Program-made: the position numbers and the translations under genes
Origin: Lysobacterales bacterium
GTDB lineage: Bacteria; Pseudomonadota; Gammaproteobacteria; Xanthomonadales; SZUA-5
Direction: 5' to 3'
NCBI GenBank assembly: GCA_019187485.1
Contig: JABAQR010000004.1
Span: 1 to 64,000 of the forward strand
DNA length: 64,000 bases
Notes under the pieces: generated by a model
What the model saw: only the letters and a program-made list of their open reading frames with translations
The model's database searches: none
Told to the model about the DNA's origin: nothing
In this document: one piece after another, positions 36,172 through 45,626 of the stretch
Position numbering within the stretch: the stretch's first letter is position 1
How the letters are laid out: the number at the start of each line of letters is the position of its first letter

Positions 36172-38559
36172 ATGGCGTTGCGCTGGTCTGGCCTGCTGCT
36201 GCTCGCGCACATCGCTTGCGTCGCTGCCGCGCAGGCGCAATCCGTGCAGTACCTGGACCTTCGGCTGCCGCCGCCCACGGCCGGCGATGGCGCCGCCGGG
36301 GACAACCTCGGCAACGCGCTGGCCATCGACGGCGATCTCGCGGTCGTCGCGGCTTTCGGCGACACCGTGGTCGCGCCGGGTGCGACCTTCGGCATCTCGC
36401 AGGGCTCGGTGACCGTGTTCGAGCGCGTCGGCGGCGACTGGCTGGCGCGACAGAAGCTGACGCCGGTGCCGGCCGGCGACAATGGCGACAATTTCGGCCT
36501 CTCGGTGGCATTGCGTTCCGGCACGCTCGCGATCGGTGCGCCGCGCACCTGGATGGGGGAAGCGCCCGAGGTCGGCAGCGTCCACATCTACTCGCTGACC
36601 GCGCAGGGTGGTGTCCTGCAAGAGGTGCTGCTGCCGGTGGTGGCCGATCCCGACCAGCGCTTCGGGACCGCGGTGGCGCTGTGGCAGGACTGGCTCGCGG
36701 TCGGCGCCGCGCGCGCGCAAGGCGGTCGCGTGGACCTGTTCCAACGCAACCAGGCCGGCTCCTACGAGTACCGGCAGAGTCTGGCGCCGCCACCGACGAG
36801 CGGCGAGGCGCGCTTCGGCACCGCGCTCGCGCTGGAGGGCGCGGAGTTGCTGATCGGCGCGCCGGCGATGGATGTGGGTGGAGCGGTGTTTCGCAGCGGG
36901 CTGGTGGGTGCGCAATGGACTCCACCGACGCGTCTGCCACTGCTTGCGCAGGCACAGTCCGGCCTTGGTGCCGCGGTGGTGCAGCATGCCGGCCTGGCGC
37001 TGGTGGGGGCGCCGATGGCCGGAGCTGGCGAGGTGCGCGTGCTCGCCCACCAGCTTGGCGGGTGGGCGCAGGTGGGCACGCTGGCACCGAGCGGATTGGC
37101 CGCGGGGGATCGCTTCGGCAGCGCACTCGCGCTGGACGGGGCGCGCGCCGCGGTCGCCGCCTCGGACGCACTCGCCAACGAAGGTCGCGTGCATGTGTAC
37201 GCGCGCAGCGGACAGACGCTGGCCGAGCAGCAGCGGCTCGACCGCGTGGACGGCGGATTGGGTGATCGCTTCGGCTCCGCACTTGCGCTCGTCGACGACG
37301 GCCTGCTGGTGGGTTCCGATCTCGACCGGATCGGGCCGAATTCCGGTCAGGGCGCTGCCTACTGGTATGTCGTGGCCGGTGCCACGCTGGATTTCCGCGC
37401 ACGCCTCGACAACGGCGATGGCGCCATGTACGACCGCTATGGAACTGCGGTCGCCACCGACGGCGAGATCGCCTTGATCGGCGCCTATGTCGAGGACACG
37501 CTGGCCGGCGCCGATGCGGGTGCCGCCCACTGGTATCGACGGGTCGATGGCCACTGGCAGTACGGTGGTCGCATCGATGCGCCGGATGCCGACGTCGAGG
37601 ACCGCTTCGGCATTGCGGTCGCGGTCGATGCCGACCGCATGGCGATCGGCGCCTACTGGAACGTCGTCGACGGCAATGTCGACCAGGGTTCGGTCTACGT
37701 CTACCGACGGGAAGGCGATGGCTGGGTCTTCGAGCAGGAACTGACCGACGCCAGCGGCGATCCCGGCGACTACTTCGGATTCGCGCTCGCGCTCGATGGC
37801 GACACGCTCGCCGTCGGCGCGCGCGGCGATTCCGACCTTGGGCTCGAACAGGGTGCGGTGCATGTGTACCGTCGGGCAGGTGTCGTGTGGCAACGCGAAG
37901 CGCGCTTCGACCTCGCGGCGGGCAATTCCCAGGCCTTTTTCGGCGCGAGTGTGGCGTTGGCGGCCGGACGCCTGCTGGTGGGCGCGCCGGGAGCGACGCT
38001 CGCCAACGGACCGCCTGCCTCGGGCGCGGCCTTCGCCTACCTCCGCGAAGGCGGCCAGTGGCGCGCGCTGGCTACCCTGAAATCGGGGCAGCCGCAGGCG
38101 AACGCGGCCTTCGGATTCGCGCTGGATGCGAGCGCGGACTACTGGCTGATCGGTGCCTTCCAGGAGCAGAACGCCCGCGGCGCCGCCTATCTGTTCCGGG
38201 CCGGAGACGCGGCGCTGGCGGCGGAACTGCGCGCGAATCAGCCGCAGCCGGGCGAGGGCCTCGCCGTCGCGGTCGCCCTCGCCGGCGACCGCGCCCTGCT
38301 CGGCGCCAGCGGTTTCGACCGCGACGGCGAGTTCGGTATTGGTCGTGTGCTGCAGTTCGAGGCGCGCGAGCGGGATTGGAAGCAGAACGCCGAACTGCAC
38401 GCCCGCGACGGCCGCGGTGGCGATGGATTCGGACGCGCCCTTGCGGTCGGCAGGGGCACGCTGATCGTTGGTGCCCCCGGTCGCGGCGAACAGAACCCGC
38501 TCGAAGGCATGGCCTACGTCGGCTTGATCGACGGATTGTTCCAGGATGGCTTCGAGTGA
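36172..38559 (+). CDS. Secreted FG-GAP (integrin alpha-like) repeat protein with GFE C-terminus
   Basis: A 795-aa exported protein of unknown partner. Signal peptide MALRWSGLLLLAHIACVAAAQAQS (1-24). I count 14 repeats of about 50 residues with the FG-GAP pattern (for example DRFGSALALDGARAAVAAS, DYFGFALALDGDTLAVGAR), enough for two seven-bladed propellers. Acidic loops (DxDxD-like: DAPDADVEDRFG, DASGDPGDYFG) could bind calcium. It ends FQDGFE, sharing FxxGFE with the convergent protease. The ribosome site touches the ATG; a TTG at 36166 is an alternative start. Confidence 0.85.
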   Translation: MALRWSGLLLLAHIACVAAAQAQSVQYLDLRLPPPTAGDGAAGDNLGNALAIDGDLAVVAAFGDTVVAPGATFGISQGSVTVFERVGGDWLARQKLTPVPAGDNGDNFGLSVALRSGTLAIGAPRTWMGEAPEVGSVHIYSLTAQGGVLQEVLLPVVADPDQRFGTAVALWQDWLAVGAARAQGGRVDLFQRNQAGSYEYRQSLAPPPTSGEARFGTALALEGAELLIGAPAMDVGGAVFRSGLVGAQWTPPTRLPLLAQAQSGLGAAVVQHAGLALVGAPMAGAGEVRVLAHQLGGWAQVGTLAPSGLAAGDRFGSALALDGARAAVAASDALANEGRVHVYARSGQTLAEQQRLDRVDGGLGDRFGSALALVDDGLLVGSDLDRIGPNSGQGAAYWYVVAGATLDFRARLDNGDGAMYDRYGTAVATDGEIALIGAYVEDTLAGADAGAAHWYRRVDGHWQYGGRIDAPDADVEDRFGIAVAVDADRMAIGAYWNVVDGNVDQGSVYVYRREGDGWVFEQELTDASGDPGDYFGFALALDGDTLAVGARGDSDLGLEQGAVHVYRRAGVVWQREARFDLAAGNSQAFFGASVALAAGRLLVGAPGATLANGPPASGAAFAYLREGGQWRALATLKSGQPQANAAFGFALDASADYWLIGAFQEQNARGAAYLFRAGDAALAAELRANQPQPGEGLAVAVALAGDRALLGASGFDRDGEFGIGRVLQFEARERDWKQNAELHARDGRGGDGFGRALAVGRGTLIVGAPGRGEQNPLEGMAYVGLIDGLFQDGFE

Positions 38560-38611
38560 TCCGGCGACAGCATGCGCTCCATGACGACGTCCCTGCGAAA
38601 CGGTGCGGGGA

Positions 38612-40318
38612 TTACTCGAAACCGTTCGCGAAGCCCGCCCAGCCGGTCTGCGGCAGGGTCAGCACATAGGTGCAGCGGCGGTTGGCCGGCACCGTGACGC
38701 CCGCGGTGTAGTTGTCGTACATCGTCTGCACTTCGGTCGGCGTGTAGCCGTCCGCGGCCGCGGCGTTGAGCACGGCCTGGGCGGCATCCTGCTGGTTGGT
38801 GCTGCTGCCGGTCATGGCCAGGCCGAGCAGGAAGGCGCGGTCCGAACGCTCACGGCCGATGCTGTTGTAGTTCAGCAGGTTGCAGGAAGCCCAGTATTGG
38901 CCGGCGGTGTGGATCGAGCCGGGAATCGTCTGGTAAGTCACCGACAGGTGGTAGTTGGTGATGCGGCCATTCCAGAACTCGTTGTGGCCGTCCCAGTTGA
39001 ACATCCAGAAGTAGGCCGGCTGGTTGCTGGGCCAGTGATTGAAGCTGCGGCTGTAGGAGGAGGCGAGGTAATCGCCCGTGCCCTCGGACAGGCCCTGGAC
39101 CTGCGACAGGCCGTGCGTGAGCCAGTCGTGGATGCCGTGGCCGAGTTCGTGCACCACCACGTCGGCGTCCTCCGCATCGTCGACCCCGCCTTCGCCGAAG
39201 GACAGTCGTCCCGATCCGGACGTGTAGAAGGAATTGTCGTCGCCGTTGACGCCGCGCGGGTCGTAGCGCACGCCGCCGGCATACTGGTAGGGCGCGATCG
39301 CCACATTCAACGTGTTGTTGATGTAGCGCATGAAGGTGTCGATGTGGTGGTACACATTGACGCCTTCGAAGTTGTCGTTGTCGCGGGTGTAGTTGAAGGT
39401 GCCGGAGGCGCTGGTGGCGCAAGTGCCGCTCGGCGACTCCCAGTCCAGGCAGGAGGCCCAGGGGCCGACCAGGGTCCACACGCCACCGGTCTGCGTGAGG
39501 TCGCGCAGCGGCACGCTGAAGATCTGCGCATCCAGTTGCGCCGTGCTGGCGTCGTTGCCGTCGGTGTAACCGGTGGTGCCGTAGGCCACCTGGGCACTCG
39601 ACAGCGGATCCGGATTGAAGGCGCGGCCAGTGCCGTCGAAGCGATGCGCGACGTCCTGCACGCGCACGACCTCCCCGCTGACCGCATCGACGAGCACCTC
39701 CCAACTGCCGCCGGGATAGCCCTGCGGTTCCAGTTGCAGACGCCACACGCGCAGCGCCGATTCGCGGATCCACCACATCTGGCGCGACTGCGCGTGGTGG
39801 AACTCGCTGCCGGCACCGAGGTACTGCGCGGCCGCGAGGATCGCTTCGGCGGCGTCGATGGTTGCCGCCGGCGCCGGCTCGTGGTCCAGCGGCTCCAGCA
39901 TCTGCTGCACCTGCAGGATCTTGCCGGCCGGCGTGACGCCGACCACCACTTCGCTGCCGTAGACCGGCAGCTCGCGCCACAGCTGCTCGAAGCGGACCAC
40001 GCTGAACGGGCCGAAATCGCGCACCAGGCGTGTGGCGAGGCCGAGGTCGGCGCTGCGCTGCAGGCCGAGGTCCGCTGCGCGCGCCTGCAGGAACTCGCGC
40101 GCCATGGTTTCGGCGTCGGCACGCGCCGCCACGAAGTCCGGCTGGTACAGCGCCAGCGGCCGCCCGCTGGCGGCGTCGAAGCGGCCTTCGGTGGTGGTCA
40201 TGGACGCCACTTCCGGCTCGACGCCCAATTGCAGCGGCGCCAGCAACGGGGCCTTGGCGGCGTGGGCGGACGCGGCCAGCGCGAGCAGGAGGGCGGAGGC
40301 GACGGGAGTCATGCGCAT
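38612..40318 (-). CDS. Secreted zinc metalloprotease (thermolysin/fungalysin-like) with GFE C-terminus
   Basis: A 568-aa exported protease. Signal peptide about 1-20 (ASALLLALAASAHA), then an FTP/PepSY-like propeptide region (AREFLQARAADLGL, GSEVVVGVTPAGKILQV, WEVLVDAVSGEVV) and a gluzincin catalytic domain. HELGH at 390-394 supplies two zinc ligands and the catalytic Glu391; Glu412 in SEGTGD (ExxxD pattern) is the probable third ligand. After the domain a short tail with one Cys ends in FANGFE. Closest known families are M4/M36; exact family and substrate are unknown. A second ATG at 40312 is possible. Confidence 0.85.
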   Translation of the reverse strand: MRMTPVASALLLALAASAHAAKAPLLAPLQLGVEPEVASMTTTEGRFDAASGRPLALYQPDFVAARADAETMAREFLQARAADLGLQRSADLGLATRLVRDFGPFSVVRFEQLWRELPVYGSEVVVGVTPAGKILQVQQMLEPLDHEPAPAATIDAAEAILAAAQYLGAGSEFHHAQSRQMWWIRESALRVWRLQLEPQGYPGGSWEVLVDAVSGEVVRVQDVAHRFDGTGRAFNPDPLSSAQVAYGTTGYTDGNDASTAQLDAQIFSVPLRDLTQTGGVWTLVGPWASCLDWESPSGTCATSASGTFNYTRDNDNFEGVNVYHHIDTFMRYINNTLNVAIAPYQYAGGVRYDPRGVNGDDNSFYTSGSGRLSFGEGGVDDAEDADVVVHELGHGIHDWLTHGLSQVQGLSEGTGDYLASSYSRSFNHWPSNQPAYFWMFNWDGHNEFWNGRITNYHLSVTYQTIPGSIHTAGQYWASCNLLNYNSIGRERSDRAFLLGLAMTGSSTNQQDAAQAVLNAAAADGYTPTEVQTMYDNYTAGVTVPANRRCTYVLTLPQTGWAGFANGFE

Positions 40319-40478
40319 TCAGGTGGACCGGTTCGACGAGAGGGCGCGGAGTATCCACCCGTGCTTCTTCACGCGGAAGTGACTTCTGGCCGGTGCCGAG
40401 CTCCCTTCGGCGGCGTAGCGTCGCCCCGCCCATCGGCGCAGCCCGCCGATCCAGACCCCAGCCCGAGCGGAGCCCACG

Positions 40479-41219
40479 ATGCGTCCAATCCTGCTGTCCG
40501 CGCTGCTCGCCGGCGCCTGCCTGCCCGCCGCGCAGGCCCAGACCGTCGATGAACTGGTCGCGAAGAACATCCAGGCGCGTGGGGGCATCGAAGCCCTGCG
40601 CGCGATCCAGTCGCTCAAGGCCAGTGGCCGGATGAACTTCTCCGGCGGCGATTTCAGCGTCGACCTCGGCATCGTCAGCTACAACGAACGCGACGCCAGG
40701 CTGCGCATGGAAGCCAGCATCCAGGGGCTCACCCAGGTGACCGCCTACGATGGCAGGGAAGCGTGGACGATCAATCCCTTCCAGGGACGCCGCGACCCGG
40801 AGCGAATGAGCGCCGAGGATGCCAAGAGCCTGCAGGTGCAGGCCGACATCGATGGTCCTCTGGTGGACTGGAAGGCCAAGGGACACCGCGTCGAGTACCT
40901 CGGCACCGAAGACGTCGACGGCACCGAAGCGCACAAGCTCAAGGTCAGCCTCGCCAACGGCGACGTGCAGTACCGCTACCTCGATCCCGACTACTTCCTC
41001 GAGATCCTGGTGGTCAGCCAGAGCATGCGTCGCGGGGTCGAGACCGAAACCGAGACCGAACTCGGCAACTACGAGAAGGTGGCCGGCGTGTACCTCCCCT
41101 TCGCCCAGGAGAGCGGCCCCAAGGGCGGCCGTCGTGGACAGAAGATTCTGCTCGAAAAGGTCGAGGCGAATGTCGAGATCGACGACGCGCTGTTCGCTTT
41201 CCCCGTAGCCGCCAAATGA
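40479..41219 (+). CDS. LolA-like outer-membrane lipoprotein-sorting family protein
   Basis: A 246-aa periplasmic protein. Signal peptide 1-20 (LLSALLAGACLPAAQAQ). TVDELVAKNIQARGGIEALRAIQSLKASGRM is the usual start of COG2834-type proteins, followed by YDGREAWTINPFQG and a beta-rich half-barrel (RYLDPDYFLEILVVSQSM, VYLPFAQESGPKGG). These relatives are not true LolA and their cargo is unknown. A GGAG site precedes the ATG. It ends four bases into the next open frame and 14 bases before the VPS10 gene, so the two are co-transcribed. Confidence 0.75.
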   Translation: MRPILLSALLAGACLPAAQAQTVDELVAKNIQARGGIEALRAIQSLKASGRMNFSGGDFSVDLGIVSYNERDARLRMEASIQGLTQVTAYDGREAWTINPFQGRRDPERMSAEDAKSLQVQADIDGPLVDWKAKGHRVEYLGTEDVDGTEAHKLKVSLANGDVQYRYLDPDYFLEILVVSQSMRRGVETETETELGNYEKVAGVYLPFAQESGPKGGRRGQKILLEKVEANVEIDDALFAFPVAAK

Positions 41220-41233
41220 AGCCGGAGCCCATC

Positions 41234-44200
41234 ATGCGCAAACCCCGCATCTCCCTGGCCGGTGCGCTGACGCTCGCCGCAAGCGCTGCCGCGGCGCAGG
41301 GCGCGCCGCGTTTCGACGCCGGCACCGTCTCCGGCCTTTCGGCGCGCAACATCGGTTCGGCGACCATGAGCGGGCGCATCGCCGCGCTCGCCGCGCACGT
41401 CGAGGAGGGCAAGACCACGATCTACGTCGGCGCGGCCAGCGGTGGCGTCTGGAAGTCGATCGACGGCGGCACCAGTTTCAAGCCGGTGTTCGACAAGCAG
41501 CCGGTGCAGTCGATCGGCGCGATCACCCTCGATCCATCGAACCCGAAGATCGTCTGGGTCGGCACCGGCGAACCCTGGGTGCGCAACTCGGTGTCGCTCG
41601 GCAATGGCGTCTACCGCAGCACCGACGGCGGCGAGACCTGGACCCACCTGGGCCTTGCCGGCAGCGAGCGCATCGGCAAGATTCTCGTGCACCCGAAGGA
41701 CGGCAACATCGCCTGGGTGTGCGCCCCCGGCCGACTGTGGGGAGACTCGGCCGAGCGTGGCCTCTACCAGACCCGCGATGCGGGCAAGAGCTGGAAGTTG
41801 CTGCTGAAGGGACCGAACCCGTCCACCGGCTGCTCGGGCCTGACCCTCGACCCCACCAATCCGGATCGGCTGCTGGTCGGTACCTGGGACTTCCGTCGCC
41901 AGCCGTGGACCTTCCGCTCCGGCGGCGAGGGCGAGACCGCCTTCAGCGGCAGTGGACTGTATGTCAGTGAGGACGGCGGTGCGAATTTCCGCGAACTCGA
42001 CATGGCATCCGCACCGGGTCTGCCGAAGAAGCCCTGGGGTCGCGTCGAGGTGGAGATCGCGCCGTCCGACCCGAAGATCGTCTACGCCTTCATCGAGGCC
42101 GGCAAGGACAGCGCGCTGTATCGCTCCGCCGACGGCGGCAAGACCTTCGAGCAGCGCGACAAGAGCCAGATGATGGTCTGGCGGCCTTTCTACTTCGCCA
42201 AGCTGGTGGTCGACCCGTCGAATGCGGACCGCCTGTTCAAGATGAACCTGCGATTGATCGTTTCCGAAGACGGCGGCAAGAGTTTCTCGGATGCCGCCGG
42301 CGGCACCCATGCCGATTCGCACGACCTGTGGATCAACCCGGCCAATCCGAAAGACCTGATCCTCGGCGACGACGGCGGTATCTGGTACAGCCGCGACGGC
42401 GGCGGGCGCTGGTGGAAGGGAGACAACCTGCCGATCAGCCAGTTCTACCACGTCGCGGTGGACAACCAGGACCCCTACAAGGTCTACGGCGGCCTGCAGG
42501 ACAACAGCTCCTGGGTCGGCGATTCGGCTTATCCCGGCGGCATCAGCAATTCGCGCTGGGAAAATCTTTATGGCGGCGATGGTTTCTGGGTGCTGCCGGA
42601 TGCGCGCGACCCGAACATCGTCTACGCCGAGTTCCAGGGCGGCAACATCGCGCGCATCGACCGGCGCACCAAACAGGCGCGCGACATCCAGCCGAAGTCG
42701 GACCGCGCGGGGGAGAAGCTGCGCTACAACTGGAATGCGCCGATCCACCAGAGCCCGAACGACCCCGGCACCATCTACCTCGGTGCGCAGTACCTGTTCC
42801 GTACCCGCGACCAGGGCCAGACCTGGGAGAAGATCTCGCCCGATTTGTCCACCGATGACCCGCGCAAGCAGGAACAGGAGAAATCCGGCGGCATCACCGT
42901 CGACAACTCCTCGGCGGAGATGCACACCACGATCTACTCGATCTCCGAATCCCCGCGCGACCGCAACACCATCTGGGTCGGCACCGACGACGGCAACGTG
43001 CAACTGACCCGCGACGGCGGTCGCAACTGGAGCAATGTGGCGAAGAACCTGAAGGGGCTGCCGAAGGACAACTGGATCTCGTGGGTGGAAGCCTCGCGTC
43101 ACGACGTCGCGACTGCCTTCGTGACCGTGGATCGTCACGCCTTCAGCGACTTCGCGCCCTACGCCTACGTGACCCACGACCACGGGCGCAACTGGCAGCG
43201 CATCGCCGACGCCTCCCAGGGCATCCGCGGCCACGCGCATGTGATTCGCCAGGATCCGGTCGACCAGGATCTGCTCTACCTCGGCACCGAGTTCGGCCTG
43301 TGGATCAGCATCGACGGTGGCGCGCACTGGGCCGAGTTCAAGGGCGGCAACTTCCCGTCGGTGGCGGTGCGCGACATCGCCATCCAGGAGCGCGAGCACG
43401 ATCTCGTGATTGCTACCCACGGACGTGGCATCTGGATCATCGACGACATCTCCACGCTGCGCGCGATCGACGACGCGGTGCTCGCCTCGGAAGCCGCCTT
43501 CCTGCCCTCGCGGCCGGTGCAGCAGCGCATTGGCGGCATCGGTGGCTCCTCCGAGGGCGACGCCCGCTTCGTCGGTCAGAACCCGCAGGGCGATGCGGTG
43601 ATCAGTTACTACCAGCGCACCCGCCACCTGTTCGGCGAACTCAAGCTCGAGATCCTCGACAGCGCCGGCAAGGTGGTCGACACCATTCCGGCGAGCAAGC
43701 GCCGCGGCATCAATCGCGTCACCTGGTCGATGCGACTGCAGCCGCCGCGGGTGCCGAAGGCAGCACAACTGGCTTTTGCCGGCACCCAGGGACCGCGCGT
43801 GCTGCCGGGCACGTATACCGTGCGTCTGACCAAGAACAAGCGGGTGTACGAGACGAAGCTCGAGGTCGGCCTGGACCGCCGCGCCGAGTACACGGTGGAG
43901 GATCGCAAGGCGCAGTTCGCCGCCAGCATGCGCGTGCATGCGCTGTTCGGGCGCATGACCGCGTTGACCGACCGCATCGGCTACCTGCAACAGATGGCCG
44001 GCGGCATCGGCGGCCAGCTCCCGGAGAAGGACGGCTTGCGCAAGCGCCTGGGTGTGTTCAACGAGGAGGCCGAGGCGATCCGCAAGCAGATCGTGGCCAC
44101 CACCGAGGGTGGCGCGATCACCGGCGAGGAGCGCCTGCGCGAACACACCGACCAGATCTACAGCGCGATCATGGGCTACGAAGGCAGGCCGGCGGCCACG

Positions 44201-44452
44201 CTCGACCGGCGCACCGTGGTGCTCGAGGGTGAACTGGATGCGATCGCCGCGGAGTTCGACCGCCTGTGCGAGAAATCCCTGCCGAAGCTCAATGGCGAGC
44301 TGAAAAAACGCCAGATGCCGGAACTCGCGTGGCCGCCGAAAGGGCCGATGCCCGCTGCAGCGGACGCCCGCAGTGCCGGTGGCGACGTGCGCGGTTTCGC
44401 GGCGCCGAAGCGCTACTACCGGCATCCTTTGTCCGGACTGCGGCTGTACTGA
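41234..44452 (+). CDS. Secreted VPS10/sortilin-type beta-propeller protein with Asp-box repeats
   Basis: A 1072-aa exported protein. Signal peptide about 1-22 (ISLAGALTLAASAAAAQG). I count 11 Asp-box motifs (SxDxGxxW type, for example RSTDGGETW, LTRDGGRNW, ISIDGGAHW) between about residues 65 and 700, as in sortilin-like and xyloglucanase-type propellers. The region after about 760 is a beta-sandwich-like FlgD-type segment and helices. Although often named glycosyl hydrolase, no catalytic residues can be assigned. The ATG at 41234 has GGAG six bases upstream; an ATG at 41216 overlaps the previous stop. Confidence 0.85.
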   Translation: MRKPRISLAGALTLAASAAAAQGAPRFDAGTVSGLSARNIGSATMSGRIAALAAHVEEGKTTIYVGAASGGVWKSIDGGTSFKPVFDKQPVQSIGAITLDPSNPKIVWVGTGEPWVRNSVSLGNGVYRSTDGGETWTHLGLAGSERIGKILVHPKDGNIAWVCAPGRLWGDSAERGLYQTRDAGKSWKLLLKGPNPSTGCSGLTLDPTNPDRLLVGTWDFRRQPWTFRSGGEGETAFSGSGLYVSEDGGANFRELDMASAPGLPKKPWGRVEVEIAPSDPKIVYAFIEAGKDSALYRSADGGKTFEQRDKSQMMVWRPFYFAKLVVDPSNADRLFKMNLRLIVSEDGGKSFSDAAGGTHADSHDLWINPANPKDLILGDDGGIWYSRDGGGRWWKGDNLPISQFYHVAVDNQDPYKVYGGLQDNSSWVGDSAYPGGISNSRWENLYGGDGFWVLPDARDPNIVYAEFQGGNIARIDRRTKQARDIQPKSDRAGEKLRYNWNAPIHQSPNDPGTIYLGAQYLFRTRDQGQTWEKISPDLSTDDPRKQEQEKSGGITVDNSSAEMHTTIYSISESPRDRNTIWVGTDDGNVQLTRDGGRNWSNVAKNLKGLPKDNWISWVEASRHDVATAFVTVDRHAFSDFAPYAYVTHDHGRNWQRIADASQGIRGHAHVIRQDPVDQDLLYLGTEFGLWISIDGGAHWAEFKGGNFPSVAVRDIAIQEREHDLVIATHGRGIWIIDDISTLRAIDDAVLASEAAFLPSRPVQQRIGGIGGSSEGDARFVGQNPQGDAVISYYQRTRHLFGELKLEILDSAGKVVDTIPASKRRGINRVTWSMRLQPPRVPKAAQLAFAGTQGPRVLPGTYTVRLTKNKRVYETKLEVGLDRRAEYTVEDRKAQFAASMRVHALFGRMTALTDRIGYLQQMAGGIGGQLPEKDGLRKRLGVFNEEAEAIRKQIVATTEGGAITGEERLREHTDQIYSAIMGYEGRPAATLDRRTVVLEGELDAIAAEFDRLCEKSLPKLNGELKKRQMPELAWPPKGPMPAAADARSAGGDVRGFAAPKRYYRHPLSGLRLY

Positions 44453-44478
44453 AACGCTGACAGAACCCGATGCCGGAG

Positions 44479-44498
44479 GGCCGCCGTTCTCGGCGGCC
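44479..44498 (+). terminator. Hairpin terminator candidate after the VPS10 gene
   Basis: GGCCGCCG, loop TTCT, CGGCGGCC: a perfect eight-pair stem 26 bases past the stop, followed by GCTTTCG, a weak T-rich stretch. The best terminator candidate in the window. Confidence 0.5.
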
Positions 44499-44555
44499 GC
44501 TTTCGCCGGTGCGCCGGCAGTGCCTTTCGCCGCGGACCGGCGGTGCTGCGGCAGC

Positions 44556-44575
44556 GGCGGCGCGGGAGCGCCGCC
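44556..44575 (+). terminator. Second GC hairpin in the 44.5 kb gap
   Basis: GGCGGCGC, loop GGGA, GCGCCGCC: a perfect eight-pair stem with no T-run. It may be a backup terminator or mRNA-end structure. The remaining bases to 44702 show no gene. Confidence 0.3.
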
Positions 44576-44702
44576 CCCACAGGGACCGCCACCGTGTCCG
44601 TGATCACCCGCCGTGCCTGTGGCCGCTCTGGCCTCCGGGCATGCATGAAGCCGCGATAGGCGCATGCAATACTGCGATCCCCGGCTGGATGACCGTGCGT
44701 GG

Positions 44703-45626
44703 ATGACTGGAATTGATCGCGTGGCGGGGGCAATCCTCGCGCTGCTGATGGCAGCCTTGTGCTTCGTCCCGTCCGCCTTTGCCGCCCAGACCGTGCTGGT
44801 GCTTGGTCGCGTCAGCGACGATCCGAAGGCGCACTACGAGCGCCTGAAGCCGATGCTGGATTACGTGGTTCCGCAGATGGCCGATCTCGGCATCCGCGAG
44901 GGTCGCGTGTTGATGGCGCGCGACGCCCAGCAGATGGTCAGCTACCTGCGCCAGGGCAAGGTCGATTGGATCACCGAGACCTCGGGCGCCGCACTCGGCT
45001 TCGTCGAGCGCGCCGGGGCGCGAATCGTGCTGCGCTCGCGACGCGGCGGCCTGTTCGATTACCACAGCGTGTTCTTCGCGCGCAAGAACAGCGGCATCGA
45101 CAGCCTCGACGACCTTGGCGGGTGTGCGATCGGTCTGCAACATCCGATGTCGACCAGCGCGTACTTCGTTCCGGCTGCGATCCTGCTGGAGTCCGGTCTG
45201 CGGATGGCCATCCAGTCTTCCCCGCTGGAGCGGCCACCGCCGGAGTTCGTGGGCTACGCTTTCGCGCGTTCGGAAGGCAACCTCGTGACCTGGGTGCAGA
45301 AAGGGCTGGTCGATGCCGCCGCTTTCAGCAGTCAGGACTGGGAGGAGTTGCAGGCCGGCGCTCCGGCACAGGCCGCGGAACTCGCGGTGTTTCATGAGAG
45401 TCGCGAGTTTCCGCGCGCGGTGGAGTTGGTGCGGGGCGGCCTGGACGCGCAGATCGAAGCGCGCCTGCGTCAGATCTTGCTTGCCGCCCATGCGGACCCG
45501 GCTGCGCAGCCGGCGTTGCATGCCTATCTGCGCACCGAACGCTTCGATGAAGTCGACGCTGCCACCTGGACAGAACTGGCAGAACTGCGCGAACGAGTGC
45601 GCCGGGTGCGCGCGGAGATCGAGTGA
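44703..45626 (+). CDS. PhnD-like periplasmic binding protein, sensor candidate
   Basis: A 307-aa exported member of the phosphate/phosphonate-binding superfamily. Signal peptide AGAILALLMAALCFVPSAFAAQ near residues 7-28. Then DPKAHYERLKPMLDYVV, VDWITETSGAALGFVERAG, FFARKNSGIDSLDDLGG and STSAYFVPAAILLESGL, the usual PhnD layout. An ATG at 44664 would add 13 residues ahead of the signal peptide. It is coupled to the GGDEF-EAL gene (TGATG) and has no transporter nearby, suggesting it relays ligand binding to that enzyme. Confidence 0.82.
   Translation: MTGIDRVAGAILALLMAALCFVPSAFAAQTVLVLGRVSDDPKAHYERLKPMLDYVVPQMADLGIREGRVLMARDAQQMVSYLRQGKVDWITETSGAALGFVERAGARIVLRSRRGGLFDYHSVFFARKNSGIDSLDDLGGCAIGLQHPMSTSAYFVPAAILLESGLRMAIQSSPLERPPPEFVGYAFARSEGNLVTWVQKGLVDAAAFSSQDWEELQAGAPAQAAELAVFHESREFPRAVELVRGGLDAQIEARLRQILLAAHADPAAQPALHAYLRTERFDEVDAATWTELAELRERVRRVRAEIE

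Noticed and set aside
41069-44665. A 1198-codon open frame on the minus strand
   Set aside because: Antisense to the VPS10-type gene, which has 11 Asp-boxes and a signal peptide. No homology-like blocks in the antisense frame.
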